Shown here: positions 7,802 through 14,995 of the stretch, piece after piece
Layout: the number at the start of each line of letters is the position of its first letter
Position numbering within the stretch: the stretch's first letter is position 1
The notes under the pieces: generated by a model
Told to the model about the DNA's origin: nothing
The model's database searches: none
The model's input: only the letters and a program-made list of their open reading frames with translations
Program-made: the position numbers and the translations under genes
Source: Nocardia flavorosea NBRC 108225
GTDB taxonomy: Bacteria > Actinomycetota > Actinomycetes > Mycobacteriales > Mycobacteriaceae
Reading direction: 5' to 3'
Assembly (NCBI RefSeq): GCF_001613385.1
Contig: NZ_BDCG01000031.1
Span: 1 to 35,803, forward strand
Length of the DNA stretch: 35,803 bases

Positions 7802-7997
7802 CAGGCGGGCTGAACCATGTTGTTGAGCTGGCGGTTTCATGTCGGCGTGGTTGATGCGGGTGGCCCTGGTAACCGGCGTTTCGGTGTGTCGTCTCGGGTG
7901 GAAGCGGGTCGGTGAGGTGGATCGGCTGCGTAGGGGGTGTTCCGGCCGGTGTCGAAAGGATGCTCGCGGCGTTGGAGCGGGCCGATATGAGGCGATG
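7802..7997 (+). pseudogene. Fossil tnpA fragment with internal deletion
   Basis: From 7815 the DNA matches the 5' region of the intact tnpA (TTTCATGTCGGCGTG, then TTGATGCGGGT). It translates as a decayed VDAGGPGNRRFGVSSRVE against IDAGVPGYGRFGVLSRVE. After a stop it resumes at 7910 with VDRLRRG, and in shifted frame VFRPVSKG and MLAALERADMRR, corresponding to about residues 203-225 of TnpA. So roughly 180 codons were deleted and at least one base was lost. Homology fades after about 7997. It marks the left end of an older Tn3-family element. Confidence 0.7.
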
Positions 7998-8328
7998 CGA
8001 CAACGTCAGTGGATGCTGCCTCCCATCTGTTAGCGGTCAGGCAGCCCCGGGGTCGGTTTCAGGCGCCCCGAACAACTATCCGCCGCATGTGCTCGATCTT
8101 CCTCCAGGGAGTCCGAGGTAGATTGTTTACACTGTGCCACGACGCCTTTCGGGTCGTCCGAGGTTTTGCGTGTACGGGGTGGTTGTGGTTATGGTCGTGG
8201 GTAGCGAAGGGGAGTAGCTTCCCGGGCGGGTGATTCACCGGTCCGGGCGGGCGGTCGACACACTGGCACCGGGTCACCCCGGGCCCGGCCGTCCACCGGG
8301 CACCACGATCGTGCGCGGCGAGCGAGAC

Positions 8329-8361
8329 CTTCGGCCCGAAAAGACCATGCGTCGGCCGAAG
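8329..8361 (+). other. Hairpin in the 5' leader of the membrane protein gene
   Basis: CTTCGGCC (8329-8336) pairs with GGCCGAAG (8354-8361), 58 bp before the start at 8420. There is no T-tract. It may be a leader structure. The rest of 7998-8419 shows no supported gene. Confidence 0.4.
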
Positions 8362-8419
8362 CTTCCCTGTTGTGCGGGTTCTTTGTCCGGCTCGTGACCG
8401 GACGAGGAGTGAACCGAAT

Positions 8420-9157
8420 ATGAACCGACGCATTATCGTGCGCGCGACCGGTATCGCAGGAGTCGTGGCAGCCGCCGCATACGCCGTCAGCGATGTACTG
8501 TTACTCGGCCGCCATGCCGACCCTCGACAACACCCCGCCCTCCGAGGGCTGGAACAGGTCGACAAACCCCTGATGCCACTGCTGGCGATGGTTCCGGCCC
8601 CGACGCGCCAACTCGCTACGGGTGCCCTGCTCGGGGTGTACGCCACACCGCTCTACCTCGCCGCCGCATGGCACATCCACCAGGGCCTGGCCCCGGCCGG
8701 CCCCCGCCGCGCGCTACCGCCCGCCCTGCTCCTGGCCGGCGGACTGGCCTGGACATCGTTCGCCCACGGCTCGTTCTTCCACATCGGACGGACCTACCAA
8801 GACCTCGAAGCTCTCGACGGCGACCCCCACACCCGGCAGCGACTACTCGACACAGCCAAGGCATTCGAACAGGCCACCGTCAGCGCCTACATCCCACTCG
8901 GTGCGGCAACCACAGCGGCGTCCGCGCTCATACTCGACACCATCCGGCGCGGCGATACCGCCTACCCACGCTGGTCGGCGCCCCTCATCGCGCCACTGAT
9001 ACCGATCACCGCAGCCACTGCTCTCACCGCAACCAACATCCTGCCCGGCCGAGCCCGCTACGCCCTACAAGGCGCGGGCGTCAACCTCGGAACCCTGGTC
9101 AGCCTCACGACCAGCACCATTCTCCTGTGGCGCAACCGCAAAGCGGGGACCGCCTGA
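8420..9157 (+). CDS. Multi-pass membrane protein, unknown (DUF6796-like)
   Basis: This 245-residue integral membrane protein has about six hydrophobic segments: the N-terminal ATGIAGVVAAAAYAVSDVLL, ALLGVYATPLYLAAAWHI, ALLLAGGLAWTSFAHGSFF, AYIPLGAATTAASALIL, PLIAPLIPITAATALTA and a last one near LGTLVSLTTSTILLW. The pattern, with a YAVSDVLLLGR opening and a central FAHGSFFHIGR, is like uncharacterised DUF6796-type proteins. Start ATG at 8420 has GAGGAG at 8404-8409. It is followed by the convergent repressor gene at 9197. Function is unknown. Confidence 0.65.
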   Translation: MNRRIIVRATGIAGVVAAAAYAVSDVLLLGRHADPRQHPALRGLEQVDKPLMPLLAMVPAPTRQLATGALLGVYATPLYLAAAWHIHQGLAPAGPRRALPPALLLAGGLAWTSFAHGSFFHIGRTYQDLEALDGDPHTRQRLLDTAKAFEQATVSAYIPLGAATTAASALILDTIRRGDTAYPRWSAPLIAPLIPITAATALTATNILPGRARYALQGAGVNLGTLVSLTTSTILLWRNRKAGTA

Positions 9158-9196
9158 GCGAGCGCGGGTCGTCGTGACCGCAGCCGCACGCATCGC

Positions 9197-9592
9197 TCAT
9201 CCCCGCACCTGCGCGTTCTCCGCGGCCGGGATGGCGGTGGAATCGGTACCGTAGTTCGGGCACAACGCCACCGCGTTCCCGGTCGCCGCCAACAAGGTCT
9301 CGGCGGAGGCCAGCAGATCCATCAGCTCGGGGCGGGCCAGGCTGTAGAAGACCTGCCGGCCCTGCGGGCGCCCGACGACCAAGCCGCAGTCACGCAGGCA
9401 CGCCACGTGCGCCGACACCGTCGACTGCGCCAGTCCGAGGCCGGCCATCAGATCCGCCACCCGCGCCTCACCGGCGGCCAGCCGATGAACGATTGCCAAC
9501 CGCGTGCCGTCGGAGAGGCTGTGGAACAACGCCACCGCCGGATCCAGGCCTTCAGCACCGGCCAGGCACCGGTCACCACTATTAATCGCCAT
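9197..9592 (-). CDS. cmtR-like: ArsR/SmtB-family metal-sensing repressor, CmtR type
   Basis: This 131-residue winged-helix repressor has the ArsR core: FHSLSDGTRLAIVHRLAAGE, recognition helix LGLAQSTVSAHVACLRDCGL, and wing GRPQGRQVFYSLA. Cys65 and Cys69 (CLRDC) in the recognition helix plus a C-terminal Cys111 (ALCPNYG) match the Cys57/Cys61/Cys102 Cd(II)/Pb(II) site of Mycobacterium tuberculosis CmtR, so it is probably a cadmium/lead-responsive derepressor. It is transcribed away from the methyltransferase gene with an inverted repeat between them. No metal exporter is nearby, which is unusual for this family. Confidence 0.85.
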   Translation of the reverse strand: MAINSGDRCLAGAEGLDPAVALFHSLSDGTRLAIVHRLAAGEARVADLMAGLGLAQSTVSAHVACLRDCGLVVGRPQGRQVFYSLARPELMDLLASAETLLAATGNAVALCPNYGTDSTAIPAAENAQVRG

Positions 9593-9613
9593 ACACCGAT
9601 GATAGCGTTAAAT

Positions 9614-9640
9614 ATAGATCAATCGTTTCGGTGATCATAT
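9614..9640. promoter_or_regulatory. Probable operator of the CmtR-like repressor
   Basis: ATAGATCA (9614-9621) and TGATCATAT (9632-9640) form an imperfect palindrome in the AT-rich divergent promoter region between the repressor start (9592) and the rightward leader ORF (9658). Position and dyad shape fit an ArsR-family operator. Confidence 0.5.
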
Positions 9641-9657
9641 CGAGGAGGGTGATACCA

Positions 9658-9720
9658 ATGGTGGATGGACACGAAGCGGTCGCCGGGCGGGCCGGTGTGG
9701 GCGGGCGGGGTGAGCGGTGA
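9658..9720 (+). CDS. 20-codon leader ORF coupled to the methyltransferase
   Basis: A strong ribosome binding site, GAGGAGGG (9642-9649), precedes ATG at 9658. The short frame MVDGHEAVAG, then RAGVGGRGER, ends in TGA at 9718-9720, overlapping the ATG of the next gene (TGATG). The methyltransferase has no good ribosome binding site of its own, so this ORF probably delivers ribosomes to it. Confidence 0.5.
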   Translation: MVDGHEAVAGRAGVGGRGER

Positions 9721-10337
9721 TGGCTCTCGCCGCGCTCGCAGTGTTTGCGGTGTTCGCGCTGGTGGCCGGCGGGGCGCGGGTGCTGATCCAGCGCCGCCGC
9801 ACCGGCGACACCGGCATCCGGCAGTTCCGTCCGAGACCGGGATCGGTGCAGTGGTGGGCACACTGGGGATTCGTCACCGGCGGCCTGATCACCGGACTGG
9901 CCGCACCACTGGCCGACCTTGCCGGGCTGGCACCGATCCCGCTGGCCGACCGGCCCGCCGTCACGGCCGCGGGTGTGGTTCTGGCTGTGGCGGGGGTGGC
10001 GGCGACCTTCGCCGCGCAGCTGGCGATGGGCGCCTCCTGGCGCATCGGCGTCGACGATACCGAACGCACCGGTCTGGTCACCACCGGCGTGTTCGCCTAC
10101 GTGCGCAACCCGATCTTCGCCGCCATGCTCGCCACCTTCGCCGGACTGGCGCTGATGGTGCCCAATCTCGTCGCGGCGGTCGGCTATGTGCTGCTGCTGG
10201 CCGGTGTGCAGGCCCAGATCCGGGCGGTCGAGGAACCTTATCTTCAGCATATTCACGGCCGCGCCTACGCCGACTACACCGCCCGGGTGGGCCGGTTCGT
10301 GCCCGGCGTGGGACGGCAGCGACAGTTCCAGCAGTGA
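9720..10337 (+). CDS. Isoprenylcysteine carboxyl methyltransferase (ICMT/PEMT) family membrane protein
   Basis: About 205 residues with four or five membrane segments and the ICMT-family C-terminal signature: SWRIGVDDTERTGLVTTGVF, YVRNPIFAAM, EEPYLQHIHGRAYADYTARV, GRFVPGV. Such proteins use S-adenosylmethionine at the membrane; the bacterial substrate is unknown. ATG at 9720 overlaps the leader-ORF stop; GTG at 9717 is an alternative. It is the likely target of the divergent CmtR-like repressor, suggesting metal-responsive expression. A long hairpin follows at 10362. Confidence 0.8.
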   Translation: MALAALAVFAVFALVAGGARVLIQRRRTGDTGIRQFRPRPGSVQWWAHWGFVTGGLITGLAAPLADLAGLAPIPLADRPAVTAAGVVLAVAGVAATFAAQLAMGASWRIGVDDTERTGLVTTGVFAYVRNPIFAAMLATFAGLALMVPNLVAAVGYVLLLAGVQAQIRAVEEPYLQHIHGRAYADYTARVGRFVPGVGRQRQFQQ

Positions 10338-10361
10338 CCACATCGGTCCCGAAGCCTCCTA

Positions 10362-10402
10362 CCGTCGGCCACTGGTGGATAAATGCCACCGGTGGCCGAC
10401 GG
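10362..10402. terminator. Strong bidirectional hairpin after the methyltransferase
   Basis: CCGTCGGCCAC (10362-10372) pairs perfectly with GTGGCCGACGG (10392-10402), with an additional inner GGTGG/CCACC pairing and a small AT loop. It separates the rightward methyltransferase gene from the leftward coiled-coil frame ending at 10411. No T-tract is present. Confidence 0.6.
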
Positions 10403-10410
10403 AAAGCGAC

Positions 10411-10713
10411 TCAGTCCGGTTCGTAGCGGGCCAGGCGGCGCCGGAGTTCTAGGTTTTCTCCGTGCGCGGCTTCGAGTGCTTTGCGTAGCTCGGCGGTGTG
10501 TTTTCGGTGGTCCCGCCGTTCGTCCTCGAGCTTGCGGGTCAGTGCGCGCACTGCCGAGGACGTTGATGCGGTGGGTTCCTCGCTGGGTGGGCGCCGTTGG
10601 TTGCCGGGGGCGGATTTGGCGCGGTGGCGCTCGATTTTGGGGTCGGGGAGCAGCGGCCGGAAATCCGGCGGTAAGGAGTTATGGCGGATAGCGGCGCACT
10701 TCTGTGGTAACTG
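10411..10713 (-). pseudogene. Coiled-coil protein fragment running out of the transposon end
   Basis: An open frame enters from the inverted repeat at 10714 and gives PPDFRPLLPDPKIERHR and then a C-terminal coiled coil (VRALTRKLEDERRDHRKHT, ELRKALEAAHGENLELRRRL). This resembles the helical C-terminus of accessory proteins (DUF6262/TnpC-like) encoded with tyrosine-recombinase transposons. Only a TTG in the target duplication or a GTG at 10551 could serve as start, so it is probably a 3' fragment; a 46-residue protein from 10551 is the alternative. Confidence 0.45.
10675..10713 (-). repeat. Resolution-core-like sequence next to IR-B
   Basis: Read on the minus strand directly inside the inverted repeat: CAGTTACCACAGA, then CTATCCGCC, ATAACTCC. 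It aligns with the 39-bp palindromic core at 29934-29972 (CAGTTACCGCAGA, CTATGCGC, GGTAACTG) with substitutions and one shift. This marks 10751 as a resolution-side end like 29896, not a tnpA-side end. Confidence 0.6.
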
Positions 10714-10751
10714 CTTAGCGTGACTTTTCTCGTCAATGTTCCCGGACCCCT
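10714..10751 (-). repeat. Right outer 38-bp inverted repeat of the composite transposon (IR-B)
   Basis: On the minus strand it reads AGGGGTCCGGGAACATT, then GACGAGAAAAGTCACGCTAAG. It matches the left outer repeat (29896-29933) at all but about five positions. The duplication GCAAC follows at 10752-10756. Confidence 0.9.
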
Positions 10752-11068
10752 GCAACCATCACCGCGTATTCCCGGCGTCCCGCTACGAAATTCGAAGTCC
10801 CATCGATAGGGTCTACTACCCAGCAGGACTGCGCACTTAATGCCGAAAGGCACGATGGATCTTCAGCGGCCGATTCCTCGCCAACCACTGGGATATCGAG
10901 GACCTTTAGCAATCCTCGTGAGATCAGCTGCTCGGCTTCTCGGTCAGCCACAGTGACCAAATCGCTCGGCGCCTTCTCTTGGATCTGCGAGCTATCCAAC
11001 CGACGAAACCGGGGCCGGATCGCAATCTCGGCGGCATCTACCAGGATTTGCGCGACCTCATCGATCAC
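10752..11068 (-). pseudogene. Inositol monophosphatase family gene, 5' part (interrupted by transposon)
   Basis: This encodes residues 1 to about 105 of an IMPase-family sugar-phosphate phosphatase: APSDLVTVADREAEQLI, GEES, and the metal-binding WVVDPIDGTSNF. It starts at GTG 11068, overlapping the stop of the upstream gene (GTGA). After GTG ATG GTT GC the frame enters the transposon repeat and stops at 10733. The 3' part is at 29338-29890. Joining the halves through one copy of GTTGC gives 870 bp, an uninterrupted 289-residue frame reading AVMVA-LLRNGDPVAG across the seam. In the uninterrupted plasmid the gene ended tail-to-tail with repB. Confidence 0.92.
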
Positions 11069-11886
11069 GGCCGTGAGTCCTCGTTGCTATTTTGCGTCGA
11101 TGCGGACCAGGCGGTGAGCACCGACACCGGCCAGTAGTTGCGCCCGAGGAACCGCGACGGCTGCGGGAACGGGTTCGACTTCGGCTTCCCGCGCACCAGG
11201 TAGCTCGTGATGGTCTTCGCGGGCAGACCGGTGATCGCGGTGGCCCCGGCGATATCGGCCCACATGTCCCCGTCGAGCACTGGCAGACCCCACAGCTGCC
11301 CACCGGCCAACGGCTGCCCCGCGGCCTGTTCGGCGCGCAACGCCGCGGCGCGAGCGTCGGCGGCCACGGTCTCGGGAGAATGCTCGGTGCCCATGGCCGC
11401 GACCGTAGCAGTTGCAGGACTGCCCAAAGCCGTACGCGGACGCACCGGGCTATCGCCCACCGGCCGCGCCCACCGCGACGCCATCGTCGGCCGCACTTCC
11501 GCCGGCGGCCGGGCCAGACCGAGCCCCCACCACACCAACCGGGTCGTCTCGGCATAAGTCCGGCACTCCCGATCAGCCCGGAGCACTGCACGCGTCTCCG
11601 GCGCCACCGCGGCCGCAAACGCCTCGACCCGGGACCGGGACACCCGCGCCAGTGGTTCGTCCTGCTCGTGCAGGGGCCGCACGATGCGCAGCCCGGTACT
11701 ACCGAACCGGTACATCGCACCGCGCCAGCCCGGCCGGTGCATCAACACCAGATCATCGATCGACCCGGAGCCGCTGGCGCTCCACAGGAACCCATCGACC
11801 CCGGAAAGTGCGTCGGCGATCTGCCAGCCGCCCACCGCCGCCAGCGCCAGGCGCTCATCGTCGGTCAGCGTCGCAGTGGTCGGCAT
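11065..11886 (-). CDS. Putative DNA-binding protein, unknown
   Basis: This 273-residue protein has a C-terminal MerR/excisionase-like helix-turn-helix (WADIAGATAITGLPAKTITS, then YLVRGK, FPQPSRFLGRNYWPV). The N-terminal two thirds (ERLALAAVGGWQIADALSGV, FRFGSTGLRIVRPL-like segments) is unrecognised. Its stop overlaps the IMPase start, so the two formed one leftward operon before the transposon split it. Two tandem palindromes at 11904-11947, 18 bp before its start, suggest a controlled, possibly self-controlled, promoter. Confidence 0.65.
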   Translation of the reverse strand: MPTTATLTDDERLALAAVGGWQIADALSGVDGFLWSASGSGSIDDLVLMHRPGWRGAMYRFGSTGLRIVRPLHEQDEPLARVSRSRVEAFAAAVAPETRAVLRADRECRTYAETTRLVWWGLGLARPPAEVRPTMASRWARPVGDSPVRPRTALGSPATATVAAMGTEHSPETVAADARAAALRAEQAAGQPLAGGQLWGLPVLDGDMWADIAGATAITGLPAKTITSYLVRGKPKSNPFPQPSRFLGRNYWPVSVLTAWSASTQNSNEDSRP

Positions 11887-11903
11887 GACTCCCCCGATTC
11901 GTC

Positions 11904-11947
11904 GGCAGTTCTACAACTGCCAACAGTCTAGCAGTTCTAGAACTACC
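11904..11947. promoter_or_regulatory. Tandem palindromic operators
   Basis: GGCAGTTCTACAACTGCC (11904-11921) is an 18-bp dyad. GCAGTTCTAGAACTACC (11931-11947) contains the perfect palindrome AGTTCTAGAACT. Their centres are 26 bp apart, about 2.5 helical turns. They sit just upstream of the gene at 11886. The adjacent stretch 11948-12286 shows no gene. Confidence 0.65.
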
Positions 11948-12286
11948 GATGTCTACCTGTCACTTTTCCGTCGATAGACGAAGTTAACGGCCAGAATGCA
12001 AGAGATTTGTCCTGCGCGAAGTACGCCCGCGGCAGCTCGCTCATCGGTTGGTCGTCGACGGGGCGGCGCTACTCCTGGTCGCCGCCGGCGGAGCAAATCG
12101 GGAGTGCGGAGGCAGGTTGAGCGGTGCCCGGCAGGAAACACCAGATCGATTCGCCCTACCGCCGGATTCCGTGCCGCTGCTCCTCACCCCCGGATTCAGC
12201 CACCAGGAGGACCCAACCGACTCTGGTGTCAGTTGTCGGATCTAGCCTTCGGCAAGTTCGGTTGGTTCGGCACAGAGGAGGCGAGC

Positions 12287-12514
12287 ATGGCCCAGGAGAC
12301 GAGATACCGTTCGATCACGGTCAAAACCGAGGACGGCCAGGTCCGAAAATTCACCGGCGAGGACGTTCGGCTCGGCACGCTCGCCGCGACAGGCACGCAC
12401 TATGTGCGCATGGGTGACGAGGTGCTCTGGACCCAGCGCGTCGAGAACGGCTGGAAAGAGGGAGTCGAGCTCACCCTGGAGCCCTTCGAATCGGAGGGAT
12501 CCAAGCAGGACTGA
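12287..12514 (+). CDS. Small hypothetical protein
   Basis: This 75-residue acidic protein (MAQETRYRSITVKTEDGQVR, then KFTGEDVRLGTLAATG) has a beta-rich appearance. GAGGAGG lies at good spacing before the ATG. No recognised domain. It is transcribed rightward ahead of the gene at 12643, with a separate promoter region between them. Confidence 0.55.
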   Translation: MAQETRYRSITVKTEDGQVRKFTGEDVRLGTLAATGTHYVRMGDEVLWTQRVENGWKEGVELTLEPFESEGSKQD

Positions 12515-12588
12515 ACCGGCCCTTCCGCCATCCTGACCGCCGGTAAGACCCACTTATCGGCGGTCAGAAATCGCACGAATGCTCGGTA

Positions 12589-12638
12589 AGTTTTCTTGTC
12601 GAAACCGTCAAGAAAACTGGTCGCGTCAAGTAAACTTG
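12589..12638. promoter_or_regulatory. Operator-like repeats before the gene at 12643
   Basis: AGTTTTCTTG (12589-12598) and CAAGAAAACT (12609-12618) are perfect inverted arms. They are followed by the palindrome CAAGTAAACTTG (12627-12638), which shares the CAAGnAAACT half-site. TAAACT (12631-12636) lies at -10 distance from the ATG at 12643, so the transcript may be leaderless and directly controlled by a protein bound here. Confidence 0.5.
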
Positions 12639-12642
12639 TCTC

Positions 12643-13125
12643 ATGACGTTCTACGAACTCACCGACCGCGAAGGCCTGCCCGCCGGCACCGATATCGCCG
12701 CGATCCTCGCCGACCCGACCATCTCGTATCGCACCCTGTTCGCGATCCTGACCACCTACCGCTACACCCGACTGAACCGGGAGACCCTGGCCAAGCTCGA
12801 CGCCGGGAAGGTGCTCCAGGACGACCCGGAGCGCACGGAACTCGCCCGCGAGTCCTTCCGTGCCGGGATCGCCGCGCACGCCACCGTCACCCCGACTCAG
12901 GCCCTGGAGGCCAACCGGAAACTGGTCGACTACATGACCGGCACCCGCTGGCAGCTCATGCAGGAGGCTCGGGAGGCGGGCGAGTCCTGGACCACCATCG
13001 GCGCCGCACTCGATATGACCAAGCAGGGCGCCCTGGACTGGTACAAGCGCAAGATCGGCGAGCAGGAGAAATACCTTCCGCAGTTCCACGATGCCGAGCG
13101 GGCCCGCGCCGTCGTCGACGAATAG
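12643..13125 (+). CDS. Hypothetical helical protein with C-terminal HTH
   Basis: This 160-residue protein is mostly alpha-helical. Near the C-terminus AREAGESWTTIGAALDMTKQ and GALDWYKRKI look like a helix-turn-helix of the sigma-region-4/winged type. No Shine-Dalgarno sequence precedes the ATG; the three CAAG half-sites upstream suggest autoregulation. It may be a plasmid regulator; family not recognised. Confidence 0.6.
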   Translation: MTFYELTDREGLPAGTDIAAILADPTISYRTLFAILTTYRYTRLNRETLAKLDAGKVLQDDPERTELARESFRAGIAAHATVTPTQALEANRKLVDYMTGTRWQLMQEAREAGESWTTIGAALDMTKQGALDWYKRKIGEQEKYLPQFHDAERARAVVDE

Positions 13126-13139
13126 GCAGGCCGGAGTAA

Positions 13140-13565
13140 CTAGCCTGCGGCCTGCTCGCCGAGTTTGTCGTCCAGCACAATCGGGGGAATCGGCTGCCCG
13201 GGGTCAGCGTCCGGATCGACGACATCGATCACTTTCGCGACCTGGTCGTAGGTCCGTCGGGCGATAGCCTGCGTGGCCGCATACTTCGAGGTTCTCCAAT
13301 CCCATGCCACCTTCAGCAGGCCCACCAAACTCACCCCGGACAGCGTGACTTCGACTGCGTCCCCGCTCCGGTCCTTGATTCGATCCTTCGCGACCCGGCC
13401 CGTTTTGCTGTGTCCGTAGGAACCAACGAACCACTCATCGATCTCAGTCCAGATGTCTCGGTGACAGATCAGTTGAACACTGGCCACACCCGCCGCCCGC
13501 TGCATCCGCTCCCGATGAGCCTGCCGACGGCTCCACCAACTCAAAATCCCCGCGTCTGACCCCAT
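13140..13565 (-). CDS. Hypothetical protein
   Basis: This 141-residue protein has a basic N-terminus (WWSRRQAHRERMQRAAGV), a central DIWTEIDEWFVGSYGHSKTG, and a C-terminal helix-rich part (AIARRTYDQVAKVIDVVDPD). It is convergent with the gene ending at 13125. No family is recognised; codon use is typical of the plasmid. Confidence 0.5.
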   Translation of the reverse strand: MGSDAGILSWWSRRQAHRERMQRAAGVASVQLICHRDIWTEIDEWFVGSYGHSKTGRVAKDRIKDRSGDAVEVTLSGVSLVGLLKVAWDWRTSKYAATQAIARRTYDQVAKVIDVVDPDADPGQPIPPIVLDDKLGEQAAG

Positions 13566-13634
13566 CCCTCAATACTGCCGGTTACCACCGACAGAACGCG
13601 GCGAAATCGGCCGCGCGGCAATACTTCACGCCAA

Positions 13635-13841
13635 TCATGCCTCTGCCGGCATTTCCGGGTCGTCAGCTCTAACCAAGGCGGCCAAGGGCATTGAAAACGG
13701 GTAACTACCTGCGGAACTTTCGTCGACGGACTCGATCACCGCGCGACCTTCGCTGGGATCGACCTCTCGCACGACGAACCGGGAGACACCGGTTTCGCCG
13801 ATCGTCACCGTATCGCCGACTTCGATCACACACCGGAGCAT
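13635..13841 (-). CDS. Small hypothetical protein
   Basis: This 68-residue acidic protein is predicted to be mainly beta (VIEVGDTVTIGETGVSRFVV). Translation could begin at the GTG of VIEVGD (13829) instead of 13841; the later start would leave more room for the divergent promoter, since the neighbouring rightward gene begins only 10 bp away. Unknown function. Confidence 0.5.
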   Translation of the reverse strand: MLRCVIEVGDTVTIGETGVSRFVVREVDPSEGRAVIESVDESSAGSYPFSMPLAALVRADDPEMPAEA

Positions 13842-13851
13842 AATCGAACGC

Positions 13852-14118
13852 GTGTGCGAAAAGTGGGAGCCGGTGTATGAGGTCGACGGCCGTGTCGTAT
13901 CGGATCCGTCCCGGCTCTATCCGGTCGCCGGCGGAATGGCCGAGCCGTCACCGTTGAGATGTCGGCGCGGCCATTGGCTCGGTCCGCGGCGCGTGCTCGT
14001 CGGATCGCAAGCCTGCCCGGCGGTCGGCGGGTTTCACCGCACCCACACCTGCCAAGAATGCGGTGCTGTAATCCTCAACCCGCCCCGCGTGAACGGATGC
14101 GATCATGCCGGAGATTGA
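13852..14118 (+). CDS. Small Cys-rich (zinc-ribbon-like) hypothetical protein
   Basis: This 88-residue protein starts at GTG. Cysteine/histidine positions in RCRRGHWLGPRRVLVG, QACP and HTCQECGAVILNPP suggest a small zinc ribbon. It is divergent from 13635-13841. Similar short proteins occur on other actinobacterial mobile DNA; no function is known. Confidence 0.5.
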   Translation: MCEKWEPVYEVDGRVVSDPSRLYPVAGGMAEPSPLRCRRGHWLGPRRVLVGSQACPAVGGFHRTHTCQECGAVILNPPRVNGCDHAGD

Positions 14119-14238
14119 GACCTCCGCCGCACCCCTTCTGCACCATAAGAGCATGGCTTATTCCCCTGCTCCCCTTCCTGGTCTTCCGACATTCCGGAGA
14201 CGGACCCCGGGGCGTCGATCCCGTGGATATCGCCCGGC

Positions 14239-14328
14239 CCGTACATACTGAGGTACTGATCTACGTAACACGGCCCTGGTCTACCGGCCAGATCAACCGA
14301 ATCGAGTACTGATGTCCGTACATACTGA
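14239..14328. repeat. TACTGA repeats upstream of parA (probable ParB operators)
   Basis: CCGTACATACTGA occurs exactly at 14239-14251 and 14316-14328, and GTACTGATcT/GTACTGATgT occur at about 14253 and 14306. The second array covers the first possible parA ATG (14312), which argues for a downstream start. The same TACTGA motif recurs after the partner gene (15312-15341). Confidence 0.6.
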
Positions 14329-14359
14329 ATCGCTGAGATCACGCAACCATGCACTGCTG

Positions 14360-14995
14360 GTGATCGTGATGGTCAACCTCAAGGGCGGGTCGGGCAAGAC
14401 CACCTCGGCGGCGTGGATCCTGCACGCACTGCACGAGTCGGGTCTATCGGTGCTCGGTGTCGACGCGGATCCCGAGAACGAGTCGCTGATCGGCTGGTCC
14501 CAGTTGGCGGAGTGGGATGTGCCGGTGATCGCGATGCCGGTGGCGAATCTGCACCGGCAGCTGCCGGGCGTGATCGCCCCGAGTATCGACGTGGTGGTGA
14601 TCGACACCCCGCCGATGACCGACTCCCGCCGGATCGTGAAGTCCGCGGCGAAGCTTGCGACGCATATCGTGTGCCCGATGGCGCCGACCGGCATGGAGTA
14701 CGACCGCCTGGGCGCGGTGCGTGAACTCGTCACCGAGATCTCCGACGACGCCGATGTCCCGCCGGATTTCGCGGTGCTGTTCAACCGGGTCATCGCAAAC
14801 GCTGCCAGCACCGGCGTCTACCGCGAGATCATCCAGACGGACGGTGTTCGGGTCCTGAACCCGCCGATCCCGCGCAAAGAGGTCTACGCGCAGTCCTACC
14901 CTCAGCCCATCGAGCGCGCCTCGACATCGGCCTACGGCGACGCCGTGAACGATCTCCTCACCCCGGCCGTCGACGAGAGCGAGGCGACCGCATGA
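14360..14995 (+). CDS. parA: ParA-family plasmid partition ATPase
   Basis: This deviant-Walker ATPase is of the small ParA type. The P-loop motif VNLKGGSGKTTSA comes directly after the start, with VLGVDADPENES and VVVIDTPPMTD following. I chose GTG 14360 because it gives the usual MIVMVNLKGG opening and because the ATG at 14312 lies inside the operator repeats; ATG 14369 is also possible. The stop overlaps the start of the RHH partner gene (ATGA). Together with the flanking repeats this is a type Ib-like partition module for segregation at cell division. Confidence 0.88.
   Translation: MIVMVNLKGGSGKTTSAAWILHALHESGLSVLGVDADPENESLIGWSQLAEWDVPVIAMPVANLHRQLPGVIAPSIDVVVIDTPPMTDSRRIVKSAAKLATHIVCPMAPTGMEYDRLGAVRELVTEISDDADVPPDFAVLFNRVIANAASTGVYREIIQTDGVRVLNPPIPRKEVYAQSYPQPIERASTSAYGDAVNDLLTPAVDESEATA

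Larger units (their letters stand above)
1..10751. mobile_element. Composite Tn3-family transposon, part 2 (continues from 35803)
   Basis: This is the right-hand part of a unit that begins at 29896 and passes through the 35803/1 junction. It ends with a 38-bp inverted repeat at 10714-10751 matching the one at 29896-29933. The base after the right end starts GCAAC (10752-10756) and the same five bases precede the left end (29891-29895), the 5-bp duplication expected of Tn3 transposition. It carries an amidohydrolase, serine resolvase, NLR-like pair, small operon, nuclease relic, membrane protein, CmtR-like repressor and methyltransferase. The total unit is about 16.66 kb. It contains two further Tn3-type ends, at 28-65 and 7766-7801. 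Confidence 0.8.
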
